Shown: positions 34,201 through 45,394 of the stretch, piece after piece
Layout of the letters: each line of letters begins with the position of its first letter
Numbering within the stretch: position 1 is the first letter of the stretch
Assembly (NCBI GenBank): GCA_004335735.1
Contig: QAXK01000153.1
Location: 1 to 64,000, forward strand
DNA length: 64,000 nt
DNA from: Chlorella sp. KRBP
Lineage: Eukaryota; Chlorophyta; Trebouxiophyceae; Chlorellales; Chlorellaceae
Direction of reading: 5' to 3'
The notes under the pieces: generated by a model
Databases searched by the model: none
Seen by the model: the letters and a program-made list of their open reading frames with translations, nothing else
What the model was told of the DNA's origin: nothing
Translations under genes and position numbers: made by a program

Positions 34201-37200
34201 CTGCAGCCACAGGTGCAGCTGCGCTGCCCGCTGCCGCTGCATGCTGCCTGACCTCCTCCATGGCGGCACTCATGTCGGCCAGGCGTGCGTTCACGTCCTC
34301 CAGTGCAGAGCTCAGCTTGGCGTCCAGGGCCTCCACAGCAGCAGAGCTCGCCCCGCCACCACCGCCACTGCCTGGTGCCTCGGACCTCTCCGTGGTGCTG
34401 GTGACGTTGGCGGCGGCGGCGGCGGCAGCAGCCACCTGTGCCAGCTGCGCCTTGATCTGCTCCACCTCCTTCTCCACCACGCCCTGCTTGGCCGACACCT
34501 GAGCCAGCTGAGTGGACACCTCGGCCGCCTGAGCCGCTAACTGAGCCTCCACTGCCTTCTGTGAAGCGGAAGCAGCAGCGGGTGGTGCGTCGGCTGCCAG
34601 GTGCGCCGTCTGCAGCTCAGCCAGCTTCTCCCCCATATCGTCCATGTGATGCTCCAGCTTGCTGTCCAGCGCCTGCAGCTGCGCGTGCACCTTCTCCAGG
34701 TTCTCCTGCTGGGCGGCGATCGTGGCGGCGGCGGCGGCCTCCGCTGCAGCGGCCAGGTCACCCTTGGAGGAATGACGCGTGAGGGACTTGGTCTTCGACA
34801 ACATGACCACCACAACGCGCACGGAGCACATCGTTAGTTCATCTGGGTGTGCACATTCCCAGAGCTCACGACCATCCTAATCACCGCCCTCAACTCACCG
34901 CCTCGACCTCTGAGCGCAACGTGTCGGCGTCCGCCTGGTGTGCCGTGAGCGACGCCGCCACCTCCTCCACGCGCTTGGACACGGCGTCCTGGTGCGCCTG
35001 CAGCTCGTCAATGGCCGCCCGCATGGGCTCAGTCACCGCCGCCGACTGCTGCGCCGTGGCGGCCCCCAGTTCCCTGGCCAGGTGCTCCGCCATGGTGGTG
35101 ACCACCGAATCCACGTGCGCCACCACCTCGGGCGCCACCTGCCCCTCAGGCTGCTGCTGCTGCGCCGCCTGGGCTGCCGCCTCAGACGCAGCCGCCGCCG
35201 CCGCCGCCGCGCCCTCCACCGCCACCTTGAGCTGCTCCAGCGTGCCGTTGACCTGAGCCACCTGCTGGGTGGCGCCCTGCTTGGCCATGGCCACCGCCGC
35301 CTGCCACCCGCCCGTGGACTCGCCCACCACCTCGGCCACCCGCTGCAGCTCCCGCCGCACGCCGTCCTGCAGCTGGTCCACCTCCTGGCGCATCTTCTCC
35401 ATCAGTCCCTGGCCCAGCTCAGCGCGCAGGGCGGCCACCTGGTCCTGTAGGTCCTGCAGCCCCTCCACCTGCACCTTGAGCCCACCCAGCAGCGCGTCGC
35501 TGTCCCCCGAGCGCCGCTCCAGGGCCAGAAGGCGCGCCTCAAGGGTGGAGCTCTTGGACACGACCAGGCGCTCCGACTGCTCCCACTTTTGCGTGCGGAT
35601 GATGATGTCGGCGCGCATGTCTGCGTCGGACGCCACGCGCGCCTCCTCACGCGCCTCCAGGTACTGCGGCAGTGGCAGTGGCAGCAGGAGTAATGGCAAT
35701 TGTAGGTCAGTCACTGAGTGGGTCAGGGCCAATCGCACATACCATGGTGGTGCTGTTCCCTTCTTCAACAATCAGTGCGCCTAGCACAAACTCCATACCT
35801 GCAGGCGCTGGAGCACTGGCGCCATCCATGGAGGCGGCTCGTCCCATGCCTCAGGGCGGGCGGGCTGGAACTTCCAAATCTCTGTGGCAATGCCCGCCGT
35901 GTCCACCATGCTCACGCGTGCCAGGCGGGCAGCACGGGTGGGGGAGCCCGTGGTGCGCGGGCGGGGAGGGGAGCCGCCACGCGAGATGCTGGAACGCACC
36001 GCTGAGCCATGACCGTTGGCCGCCGCTGAGCCATGTGCTGCGTCTGAGGCGGGTGGCGCATGTCCCTCCCCTGCTGGCTCCGAGCTTGGTGGTGGTGGTG
36101 CGCTGACAGCTGACTCCGTGCCCCACGCCTCCGGCACGCCCGAGTGTTTGGCGGGGCCGCCGACAGGGGACTGCATGGAGCCGGCCGAGGGCATGCGTGT
36201 GACTGAGCGGGGCGGGAGCTTGCCGTGGCTGCTGGCAGGGCGTGCCGCCGACACCGCCGAGGCACCACTTGGGCTCTTTTGTGGCGCTGCTGACACCTGG
36301 CCCACCACCCGTGCGGCCTCCTCCATGAGCACGCGCTCCAGCACCACCAGGCGACCCGGCATGTTGGCGGGTGCGGGCGGCATGCGCGCAGAGTTGGGCA
36401 TCGAGGTGTAGAGGAGCTGCGCACCCGCTGCTGAGGAGGCCTCGTGTGGGGAGCGGAAGACGCTGATGGTGCCGTGGTCAGCGCTGGCACGCAGGCGGGG
36501 CAGGCCGGCGGCGTTGCGCTCCCTGCTGGGGGGCACGCTGCGACTCACGGACGCGTGATGCTGCTGCTGCTGCAGGGCCTCTGCCTCAGCGGCCGCCTGC
36601 AGCTCCGCCAGCTGAGGCTGCAGGCGCAGGGCGTGCGCCGTGATGTGCGCAAACAGGTCGCGCCCCGCTGCGTCGCTGAGGGCAGCCAGCGCTTTGAGCC
36701 ACTGGGGGTAGGTCAGGCGACGGCTGGTGCCCTGCTTGCACTTGGCAAACACCACGTCGACTGCTGAAAAGGTGAGGGGGGCGTGGTAGAGCTGAGCGTC
36801 GGGGCCCCCGCTGCTGAGGAGCTCCAGGTCCTGGCACAGCCGCACCAGCTGCTGCGCGTTCATACGCTGCTCGCCGTGCGTCTCCTGCTCCGCCTGCGCG
36901 CAGTAGTGGCAGTGTGGCGGGGGTGTTGGTGGGTGTGATCACTGCAGGCGGGCGTGGGCAAGCACACCTGCACGTGCAAGTGCTAGCCCGACAGCTAGCC
37001 TTACCTGAGCCATGAGCATGCGTGAGGTGCCGGCGGCGTAGCGGCAGTAGGCTGAGAACACGGTGCGCAGCGCTGGGCTGGTCATGGCGCCCGATGGAGG
37101 CTCACTGATGGCAGACATGGCACGGATGCGCTCGCCACGCGCAGCCTTGGCCTGCGCATTGTGTTCGGAGGAGGGTAAGAGAGGAGGGTCGGCAACCAGC

Positions 37201-37689
37201 AGCAGTCCCGCTCAAGGTCCTTGCAGTTTGACCACTGAGGCCCAGGCACGGCCAGAGGCCACCAACCCTGGCACGCACCTGGTAGAGTCCGATGCGTTCG
37301 TACATTGCCAAAAAGTCCTGCAGCGAGTATCTTGCCTCCCTGCTGGTGGCGGGGTCCTGTCCCAGCACCTGGTTGAGGCCCTTCTCCCCCAGTCCGTGCA
37401 CCACGCTCATCTCCGACAGGGCCGCAATCATCTGCGTGCGGCTGAGCCAGCCCCGGCCCATGAGGTCGTACGCGCGGAAGAGGGCGGCCGCCCGGTCAGG
37501 CGCCAGGCCGTTGCCCACTGCAGGGCTGGGCGGGCGCAGGTCCCCCTCATACTCCTCCCCGGGTGCTGGGACTCCCTGGGCATCCATCGGCGCCTCGTTG
37601 TCCCAACCCGAGGGCAGCGTGATGCTCGCCGTTGGTGGGCTGCTCCCGCCTGCCTGCAGCATCGGAGCTGCTGAAAGGTCAGACGCCAT
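31251..37689 (-). CDS. p25-alpha/TPPP-like domain fused to giant coiled coil
   Basis: Nine minus-strand exons, 37689-37279, 37151-37005, 36893-35799, 35663-34899, 34792-32402, 32285-32116, 32013-31729, 31632-31533 and 31430-31251, give 1847 aa. Residues 75-135 resemble an EF-hand-like helical region (LFRAYDLMGRGWLSRTQMIA). Residues about 160-260 match the p25-alpha (TPPP) fold: LRTVFSAYCRYAAG, MNAQQLVRLCQDLELL, VDVVFAKCKQGTSRRLTYPQW and LKALAALSD. TPPP proteins bind and bundle microtubules and are widespread in ciliated organisms. A Ser/Pro/Ala linker follows, then about 1,200 residues of Ala/Gln/Glu coiled coil with internal repeats of the type AVSEASKRWEASSAQLSQAV. The exon-5 acceptor (34793) has a poor pyrimidine tract. 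Probable microtubule or basal-body scaffold; the function is inferred. Confidence 0.72.
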
Positions 37690-38450
37690 GCTGCTCCTGC
37701 GTTGCTGGTGCTGCTCTGTGGCTGTTTGCTGCTACTGGCCGAGGAAGTGACTGGGCAGCCCGTCGGCTGGGGTCATGCTCGCCACCTGCAGCGTGCACAC
37801 AGGTATGGTGTCATGTGCACAACGTCGCGTGCCATCCTGTTGCGCGTGCGCAGCTCGGCGACAAGGTCAACATGAGATGCGCGGCCCTGCGAAGGCCAGC
37901 GCGAACCCCTAAGCGCTCGTCGTGCAAACATCACTCCCGATGCCTCTGCCCTTGCTGCACACGCTGCGCGCGCTTCCCGAAGTCGCGGCTACGACTTGGA
38001 CCGCGACCGGGACTGAGAACCACTGCTGCTGCGAGCTGCCTGAGGGTGGCGAGAGCACCACCATGACTAGAGAGTCGTCCTACTGCCTAGTTGCCGCTGT
38101 TCTCTACTCCCGCTCTCTCGCCGACTCGAAGCCGTACGTGTTCTCTCGTGGACTCGGCGCGCACCTTACGAGCGGTAGGAGCGCTTGTTATTCGCAGCTT
38201 ATAGGCTGCTCAGGCCGTTCGTAGCGTCCTCGATCTCTCTTGCAGCACTTGTTCCACCTCAAGTCAATGCATGCGCGCCCTCATCATCAGCAAGAAAAGG
38301 ACAGGGAAGGCCTACAAAAGTGCGGATACATCATCCAAGTCCACAGTGTGCGCGCGCATCTGCAATGGCAACGTAGAAAAAAGCACCCCGTGTCGTCTTC
38401 GGGCGGGCGTCTAGCCGCTAAACCTGGCCGCGGTGCGCGTGCGGGGAGCC
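37690..38450. other. Intergenic region
   Basis: 761 bp between two minus-strand genes, covering the promoter of the p25-alpha/coiled-coil gene and the 3' end of the aurora-like kinase gene. Small open frames show no family resemblance and no repeat stands out. Confidence 0.45.
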
Positions 38451-41331
38451 TCATCCAGTGAAGGAGCCCTGTCCACTGCCGTGGCCGTTCGGGTGCATGT
38501 AGAACTGCGCTGACGCCGGCGGCGCGGGCGAGGCGGGTGACGCCATGCCCGAGTTGACGTGACTGCTGCCCACCGACCCCACGCCCTCATCCTCATGCTC
38601 CCGGATCACCAGGCTGCCCTGGCCCTGCAGGGACGACAGGCCGCCTGCGCCCAGCTTGCCCGAGCTCATCAGGCTGGGTGGCCCCTGCATCATGCTCATG
38701 CTGGCGCTGCTGGCCAGGCCCGAGTAAGCGTACTGCGCTGGAAGCTGTGGATGCTGCTGCTGCTGCTGCTGGTACTGCTGCTGTACCTGCTGCATCTGAT
38801 GCTGTGGTGACTGCACTGGCAGTTGCTGCTGCTGCTGCTGCTGCTCGCCCTGTGGCAGCAGTTGCCTGACCGAGGCGCTCCTCCTGAGAGAGCGCACCCA
38901 GCGGTGGTTGAGCATGTCCAAGACCGTGGGCCGCTCTAGGGGGTTCTTCTCCAGCGCACGCTGGATGAAGTCACGGCACGAGTCACTCATCTTGTTCGGG
39001 AACCTGCACACACTCGCGTAGGTGGGCGAACTCATCAGGACATGCATCAAGCCGCAGCTCACATTCCATTGCCACCCAACACCAACCTCTGCGCCAGCTC
39101 ACCTTGGCATCTCGAGTCGGATTTTGTCCTCCACCATGTTGCGGTGCTTGTCGCTGAAGGGCGGGATGCCCACGAGCAACTCGTACGTCAGCACGCCCGC
39201 TGCCCACTGCGAGGAAAGGGAACAGAGCACACAACAGGACCAAGCGAGCTGAGCATGCGTGCTTCAGGGGGCGGCCTGATGAGGATTCACAAGGCCACGC
39301 ACCGTGTCGACGTGGAACGAGTAGTGCAGCTCCTGGTTCTCCTTGTTCTCCTCTGGCTTGTTCTTGAACGGGCAGTTGAGAACCTCAGGCGCCATATACT
39401 CCTGCGGACCAGGGGGCATGAGACGACGCACGCAGACGCCAGGTCATCACAAGCCAGGTGATGGCCCCGCACTCCCAGCCTCCCCTGCTCATGCGAGGTG
39501 TGGGTGGCGGCCCCATTGCCCTGTCAGGCCCTACCCACAACCTCCCGCCCATCCGCTCCCCGCCTCACCAGGGTGCCAGCACGCGTGACGGCGCGCTCCT
39601 CGCGCATGTTGATCGCCAGGCCAAAGTCGCACAGCTTGAGGCGCATGTCCCCGGTGAAGAGGATGTTCTCCGGCTTGATGTCCCTGCACGCGCCACACGT
39701 TGAGCGAACATTGCGTTGTATCTACACGTGTGCGGCCAGCTGCTGCAGCCCCCCGCAGTTTTGCCCACACGCCCCACATTGCTGCACCTGTGTGCGATGC
39801 CGTTGCTGTGCAGGTAGTTGATAACTGCCAGGAACGGGTACATGACCAGCTCCACCGCCACGCGCTCGGTCAGGCGCCCGCCGTACCTGCGGGGGAGCAA
39901 GCAAGTGTACAGTGCGGTGTGACGCACACACATCAGTGCAGCCCTCCCGCCAGCCTCCTTACCAACACTCCGCGTGCGCAGCGCCACCGCTTATGCATCA
40001 CACACTCACTTTTGTAGAAGGTTGAAGAGGTCGCCCGACGCTGCAAACTCCTGCACCAGCACCACCTGGTCGGCCTGTTGGAAGGCGCCGTACAGCTTGA
40101 TCACGTTCTCGTGGCTCAGGCTGCTGTGCAGCTTGACCTCGCGGAAGATCTGCACGGTCATGCACAGGTGCGCAGCAGGTTCGAAAGCCATGTAGCAACA
40201 AAGTACCAAGGCACGGCAGCAGCACGACAGGGCGGTCAGGAGGGTGGCGCCTCACCTGGAAGCGGTTGAGCTCACACAGGTTGCCCAGCGCGTAGGACTT
40301 GAGGCACACCGTCTCGCCAGAGTGCTTGCAAAAGGCTTTGTACACGTTGGACGCGTACCCTGTGGGATCATTAGTGAGCAGCGCGTGCACATGGTGGTGG
40401 GGCGTCGCTCGGCGTGGGGCGTCCATTTTCGCTCAGAGTGGCGCTCACACATCATCCCGCCCAGGGTAGCGTGCCCAGCCCACCCATTCCCTCCCTGAGG
40501 CGCACCACCGTCACGCTCACCCGTGTACATCTTTTCGATGATGGCGTAGTCCCTCAGGTTCCAGATGGGCCGGTTCATCTTGGGCGGCAGGTCCCTGTTG
40601 ACCGCCAGCAGCGTGCTGGGTGCGTGCTGCCTGCCCGTGATGGACTGCGCCCGGCGCATGGCGGCGGCCACCTCGCTCTCAATGGCGGCGGTGCTGGACT
40701 TGGCGCTGCTCTGCACGGAGAAGGAGCTGCCCGACGCGCCCAGCAGGAGCCCCGGTGCCACACTCTGGGGCGCGAAGGACTTTGATGCAAACTCCTTGAG
40801 GTGCACGGGACCGGATCCGCCGCTGGCCACCGAGCCTTCGCCAGGTCCGGCCACAAAGGGCAGGGCGGACTTGATGGAGAAGGGGGAGATGTTGGCGTGG
40901 AGGCCCTTGATGTGGCTGGAGGCCCCATGTGGTGGCTGCTGCTGCGCGCTGCCTGCGGGGCTGGTGGCGGGTGGGCTGATGCTGGCGAAGCTCGCGGCGG
41001 CGGAGAAGTCCGCGTCCTCCTCCCCCCCCTGGCCCTCCTCCGCCCTGCCGTGCTTGAAGAGGTTCTTGAAGTAGGCAGATATGCTCCTGCTCACGTTGAC
41101 GTTGTTCTTCTGCTGTGAACTGGGAGAAGTGAGGACCCCGTGCTGGAGGTCCGCAGCGGCAGGAATGGCCACGGACACGACGCCCTGGCTCTTGGGGCCC
41201 ACGGTGGTCGACGGCGCTCGCCCAGCAGCCACCAGGCTGCCCGCGGACGGCGTCGCGGCGCTGCTCGGCGCGAAATGTTGACCACCATCACTCGCGAGCT
41301 GCACGCTGTCTGCCTGGTAGAACGTCGCCAT
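38451..41331 (-). CDS. Aurora-like Ser/Thr protein kinase (CALK-like)
   Basis: Eight minus-strand exons, 41331-40521, 40359-40256, 40149-40010, 39886-39788, 39683-39569, 39401-39303, 39206-39103 and 39003-38451, give 674 aa. About 260 disordered residues precede the kinase domain. It starts at IWNLRDYAIIEKMYTGYASN, with a divergent glycine loop and VCLKSY lysine, then REVKLHSSLSHENVIKLYGA, AHRDIKPENILF, KLCDFGLAI, RAGTLEYMAPEVL and RFPNKMSDSCRDFIQRALEK. The subdomain pattern and NPLERPTVLDMLNHRWV resemble aurora kinases. The likely algal counterpart is CALK, the aurora-like kinase that controls flagellar disassembly in Chlamydomonas; orthology is an inference. An insert (KNKPEENKENQE) follows the APE motif. 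The C terminus is Gln-rich from CTG/CAG runs. The start is the first ATG in frame. Confidence 0.82.
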
Positions 41332-41772
41332 GGCCGCAGCGGCAGCAGCGACTGTGCTGGCCTCCGCAGACGCCTGGCGCGGACGCGTCCGCTCGCTCCT
41401 GATGATGTTGACCAGCCGTTGCCTGGGGATGGCAGCGAGGCGCGCAGGCACAGGGAGGCGCGCTCGCTACTACTGAGCCAGCGACTTCCTGCTCTACGCA
41501 ACGACTCGCCAGAGCGTTCCTGTGCTTTTCCCGAGCAAACTGCCGTATTTTCGATCATTCGATCCACCTGACGACGGCACATTGCAAGACGAGAGAGTTC
41601 AAGCGGCAATATACACAGGCTCAGGTTGTAAGCAGCAGGAGGGACATCTTGGGGGCATACTGCGAGGGGGTCATTTGGCGCGACGCGCGAGGAGGATCAA
41701 CGCCGTGTGTGCAATTGTCAGTGCATGTGGCTTCACTAAGTGGAGTGGGGAGGTGCAAGGATGACGCTCATA
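41332..41772. other. Intergenic region
   Basis: 441 bp upstream of the aurora-like kinase and downstream of the TKL kinase, both on the minus strand. The kinase frame stays open upstream of 41331 to about 41451 but offers only a GTG start. No other feature is seen. Confidence 0.45.
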
Positions 41773-44700
41773 TCAGAACATGCCGCAGCAGCGCATCTTC
41801 ACGGACGCGTTGGCCGAGCGCTTGTGCCGCTGCGCCCTAGCGCCCAAACAGTGGAGGTCCAGGGCCTCAAAGGCGGCCAAGGAGGAGGGCGAGGACTCCA
41901 TCTCCTTGAGCTGCTGGGACACGCGCTGCATGCTGGGGCGCAGGGAGGCGTCCTGATGCCAACACTGAGTGATGAGGGACGCCAGCTGCAGGCGCACCAA
42001 GCACATAAAACACTGAGTGACTGGCGTGCGTCAAGCCCATGTGTGGCACTGTGGGGTGCTGAAGGGATGCCCAAGCAAGCGCGGCGTACCTGTGGCGGGA
42101 GGGCGGTTGAAATGGGTGGCCGGAAGCCCCGTGACACGCGCCTGGCGTACGCCTGCGGTAGGACGTTAAGCAAGCAGCGGCAGGCTCAACAAGCAGTGCC
42201 AGTTGCCAGTTGACAGCTGTCTGCAGAGCGTGCCACGCCATGACCGCACCTGGCACTCCTCCACGCTCCCGTCGGTTGCCGCAATCATCATGAAGCGGTG
42301 GAGCAGCTCGTAGGCGATGACGGCCCAAGAGAAGCAGTCCGCAGCCTCAGTGTACGGCTGCCTAACATACACCTCGGGCGCCTGAATGACGCGTTAACAC
42401 GTGGAACACTGGCGGCAGTTGCTCGCACTGTGCCAAGAACACACGCACTGCTCGCTGTTGCTTTGCATTACCACAAGCGCGCCAGCATGCTCACCATGTA
42501 GACCAGCGTGCCCGTCCTGCCCGACAGCTGTGCGTACGTGGGCGTGATGTCCAGCGGCACCAGCCCACCCGAGAGCGTGACCAGCGGCACGATGCTGTTA
42601 CGGCTGGGCCGCCGGGCCTCTGCTGGCTTGCGCGCAAAGCCATCGCCCTGCTTTGCTGCCTGGCCCTGCTGCTTGAGCGCGGTGGGCGAGGCGGGCACGT
42701 CACCCGCGGCTGCAGCGGGATGCGGCCGGGGTGCCGCTGTTATGGGCGCCTTGGCTGGCTGTGCGGCGCCGCGCGGCTGCTGTGCGGCCAGGGTGCGCTG
42801 CTGCACGGCGGTGGCCCACACCTGGTCCATGTCCGTGGCGGAGGCACGGCGCGCGCGACGCGGCTGCAGGGTGCTGGAGCTCGTCATCTGCAGCGGGTGG
42901 GCAGACAGGATCAGTGAGGCTTGCTGGGGCTGCTTGTCACGTTGCTGTGGTGGTGCCGGCCTACAGTATGGTCAGTCAGTCTGCAGCAGCGCGCACCTCC
43001 TTGTGCATGTTGGCGAACGCCTGGGTGCGCCGCACCAGTGCGCTGAGTCCAAAGTCGGCAATCTTGGCTTCTGCGCCGCTCCCTTGACCTGCACGTAGCC
43101 AGCATTATCAGCGACAAGCTTGGTTGCATGAAGCTTGGTTGCATGAGTGTAAGGCACATGCCACGCAAGAGCTCTGTTCCCAGGCCCTTCCTTACCTTTG
43201 AGCAGGATGTTGTCCAGCTTGAGGTCCCGGTGGATCACTTGGGGCTGCACGCACACAGCATGCACACAGCGCCACCACCAGGCTGTGTGACTGCTGCCGC
43301 CAAGAGCAGCACAACTGGTGCACATCACCCCAGCCAGCCCAACTGCAGCTCACCAGTGCTCGGTGCAGGTACGCCAGCCCACTGGCCACCTGCAAGGCAG
43401 GCGGGCACACGTAAGACTGGAGCACCTTCAGAAACCCAGTGCCGTGCCGCAAACTCAGACGTGTGCGCAAGGCACCTTGAAGTGAAGTTCCGCTCGCTAC
43501 ATGTACGAGGCTGACGCACCTGCCTGAGCCAGCGCACGGCGTCGCGTGTGCGGTAGTGCAGCTCCAGCGGGTCCTCCATCTGGCTCCAAACCAGGCTCTT
43601 GAGGGAGCCCCCGTCCACCAGCTCCTCCACCAGGAAGATGGAACCCTGTGACAAGATGGTAATGAGGGAGGGTGTGGACACGTGAGGGCGCTGGGCGAGG
43701 GGCCCACAGCTGCTGGGATGAGGGGCCCCGCAAGCAGGCCCTGCCCCCTCCCCTCCCACACTCACATGCTGAGCCTCGCCCACTCTGAACTCCCAGTGGC
43801 CGTACCCCATGAAACGGACAATGTGCCTGCGAAGCACACAAGATGATGGTGAGAGGCGGGCTTGCGCATCACGACCTGCATTTCGAGCATTCGTGGAGCT
43901 CCCACCAATCCGCCATTCACCTGTGCGCCAGTTTGCGCAGCAGTGCCGCCTCCTGCATCATGTCCTTGATGTCCTCCTCACTGCGTGTGAGGGCTGGCTT
44001 GAGGCGCTTGACGGCCACCACCAGGGGCTTGCCACTCGGGGAGCTGGCGGGCAGGAACAGGCACTTTTCAACAATTGCAAACGCGCCTGCAGCCAGGTGG
44101 CCAGGGGCAGGGCATACTTCCGTTGTATGATGCTCGTCAGGCAGGGCAGCAGTGCAGCCAGCCGCAGACCTTTGCCACGCACCCTTTCCAAGCACGCTGA
44201 TGACCTTGATGTGCGTGGGCAGCACCTCGGTGGGCCCCATCATGTCACGCAGCGTGTGGAACTGCGGGGCACACATGGCACATGGAGGTGGCAGCACTCA
44301 GGTCACGGCAGGGACGGGCAAGGCGACCAGCAGGCGGGATGCCATGGGAGGAGGTGTCGCACCTGTCTGGCGGTGCTGGCCAGTGTGGTGACCATCCGGA
44401 CGGCTTGGTGCCACCTGGCAGCTGGGTTGAGCAGCGGGAGCGACCTGCGCCATGTAATGGTGTTTCGGCTCAGCCACTCTGGTGCATGCACCACCTGCAC
44501 AAGAGCCATGGCTCATCTTGCAGCGTCCAGCCCCGCACCTGTAGCTCTCAGAGTGCAGCGCTCTCCCAGAGTCAAACGACCCTGCGCCGTCGGGCTCCTC
44601 ATCCAGCCAGTCCAGCACCGCCACATCCGCTGCGCAGCAGATGGAGCGCCATGACAAACCCATGACGAGACGTACCGCATTGGTAGCACGCCCGTGAGTC

Positions 44701-45214
44701 AGCGCATCCCATCTCTCCCGTGCGCTTAAGATGCCACTGCACACTCACTTTCGCCATGTTGGGCTGCGGCGAATGGTGTGGGGACGGATGAGATGCTCAT
44801 GACTGAGCCCCGGCGCTGGCGCCTGGCCGCAGGCACCAAGTTGGACTCTCCAGACGTCACCATGCTTCCTGAGGACTCGCGCCGGGCAAGGGACATGCCC
44901 ACGACCACGCCTGGAGCCACGCCTAGCCCGGCTTCAAGCAAGCTGTGCGTGGGAGCGATGCCGGACTCGGGCTGGTTGAGGAGTGGCGTCTCCAGCAGCA
45001 GGCACGCCGGCACGGCAATGCCCACATCACTGCTGGGACGCTGCTGTGTGCCTTGCTGCCCACTGGCATCCTGCACCTGCACGGCCACAAGTCCCACCCA
45101 GAATCGTGGGTCGCGATCGTGGCGACTACGGCGTGGACTACGACGCGTAGACGAGCGCACCGCAACAAAGGGATGCACGGGCTGCAGGCCGACGGGAAGC
45201 GTGTCGACTCCCAT
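41773..45214 (-). CDS. Tyrosine-kinase-like (TKL) family protein kinase
   Basis: Fourteen minus-strand exons give about 690 aa: 45214-44749, 44629-44539, 44468-44363, 44261-44183, 44086-43921, 43826-43766, 43645-43520, 43389-43354, 43244-43196, 43088-42997, 42887-42495, 42381-42250, 42152-42090, 41985-41773. A Ser-rich ~220-residue N terminus precedes the catalytic domain: VISVLGKGAFAIVEK, VAVKRLKP, IFLVEELVDGGSLKSLV, ASGLAYLHRAL, VIHRDLKLDNILL, AKIADFGLSALVRR, GRTGTLVYMAPEVYVRQPY, RGFRPPIS and LITQCWHQDASLRPSMQRV. The CW-x(6)-RP ending is typical of TKL kinases. A ~115-residue disordered insert sits in the activation segment between HKE and GRTGTLVYMAPE, encoded by one exon. The exon-3 acceptor (GAG/44468) is unusual and uncertain. 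Substrate unknown. Confidence 0.82.
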
Positions 45215-45394
45215 TGTGGAACGCCGCTCGCGACGTTCCACGCCGGCTTGTGGTCCCGCTTGTGGTCCTGCACTAGTGGCGGCCCGGAGAGCGCGACGCT
45301 AAAGCCTTCATTGCGCCACTGCTGTTAGAGATTCAATGCCAATGGGCAAGCCTACTGCATTGCTTGTGGGGCGGCCACGCGCGCTCGCCGCCGC
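45215..45394. promoter_or_regulatory. Short divergent promoter region, TKL kinase/GNAT
   Basis: Only 180 bp separate the TKL kinase start (minus) from the GNAT start (plus), which suggests a shared bidirectional promoter. Confidence 0.4.

Noticed and set aside
32234..34831. 865-aa minus-strand open frame as its own gene
   Set aside because: Its ends coincide with splice sites that join in phase to exons on both sides, so it is the long exon 5 of the p25-alpha/coiled-coil gene.
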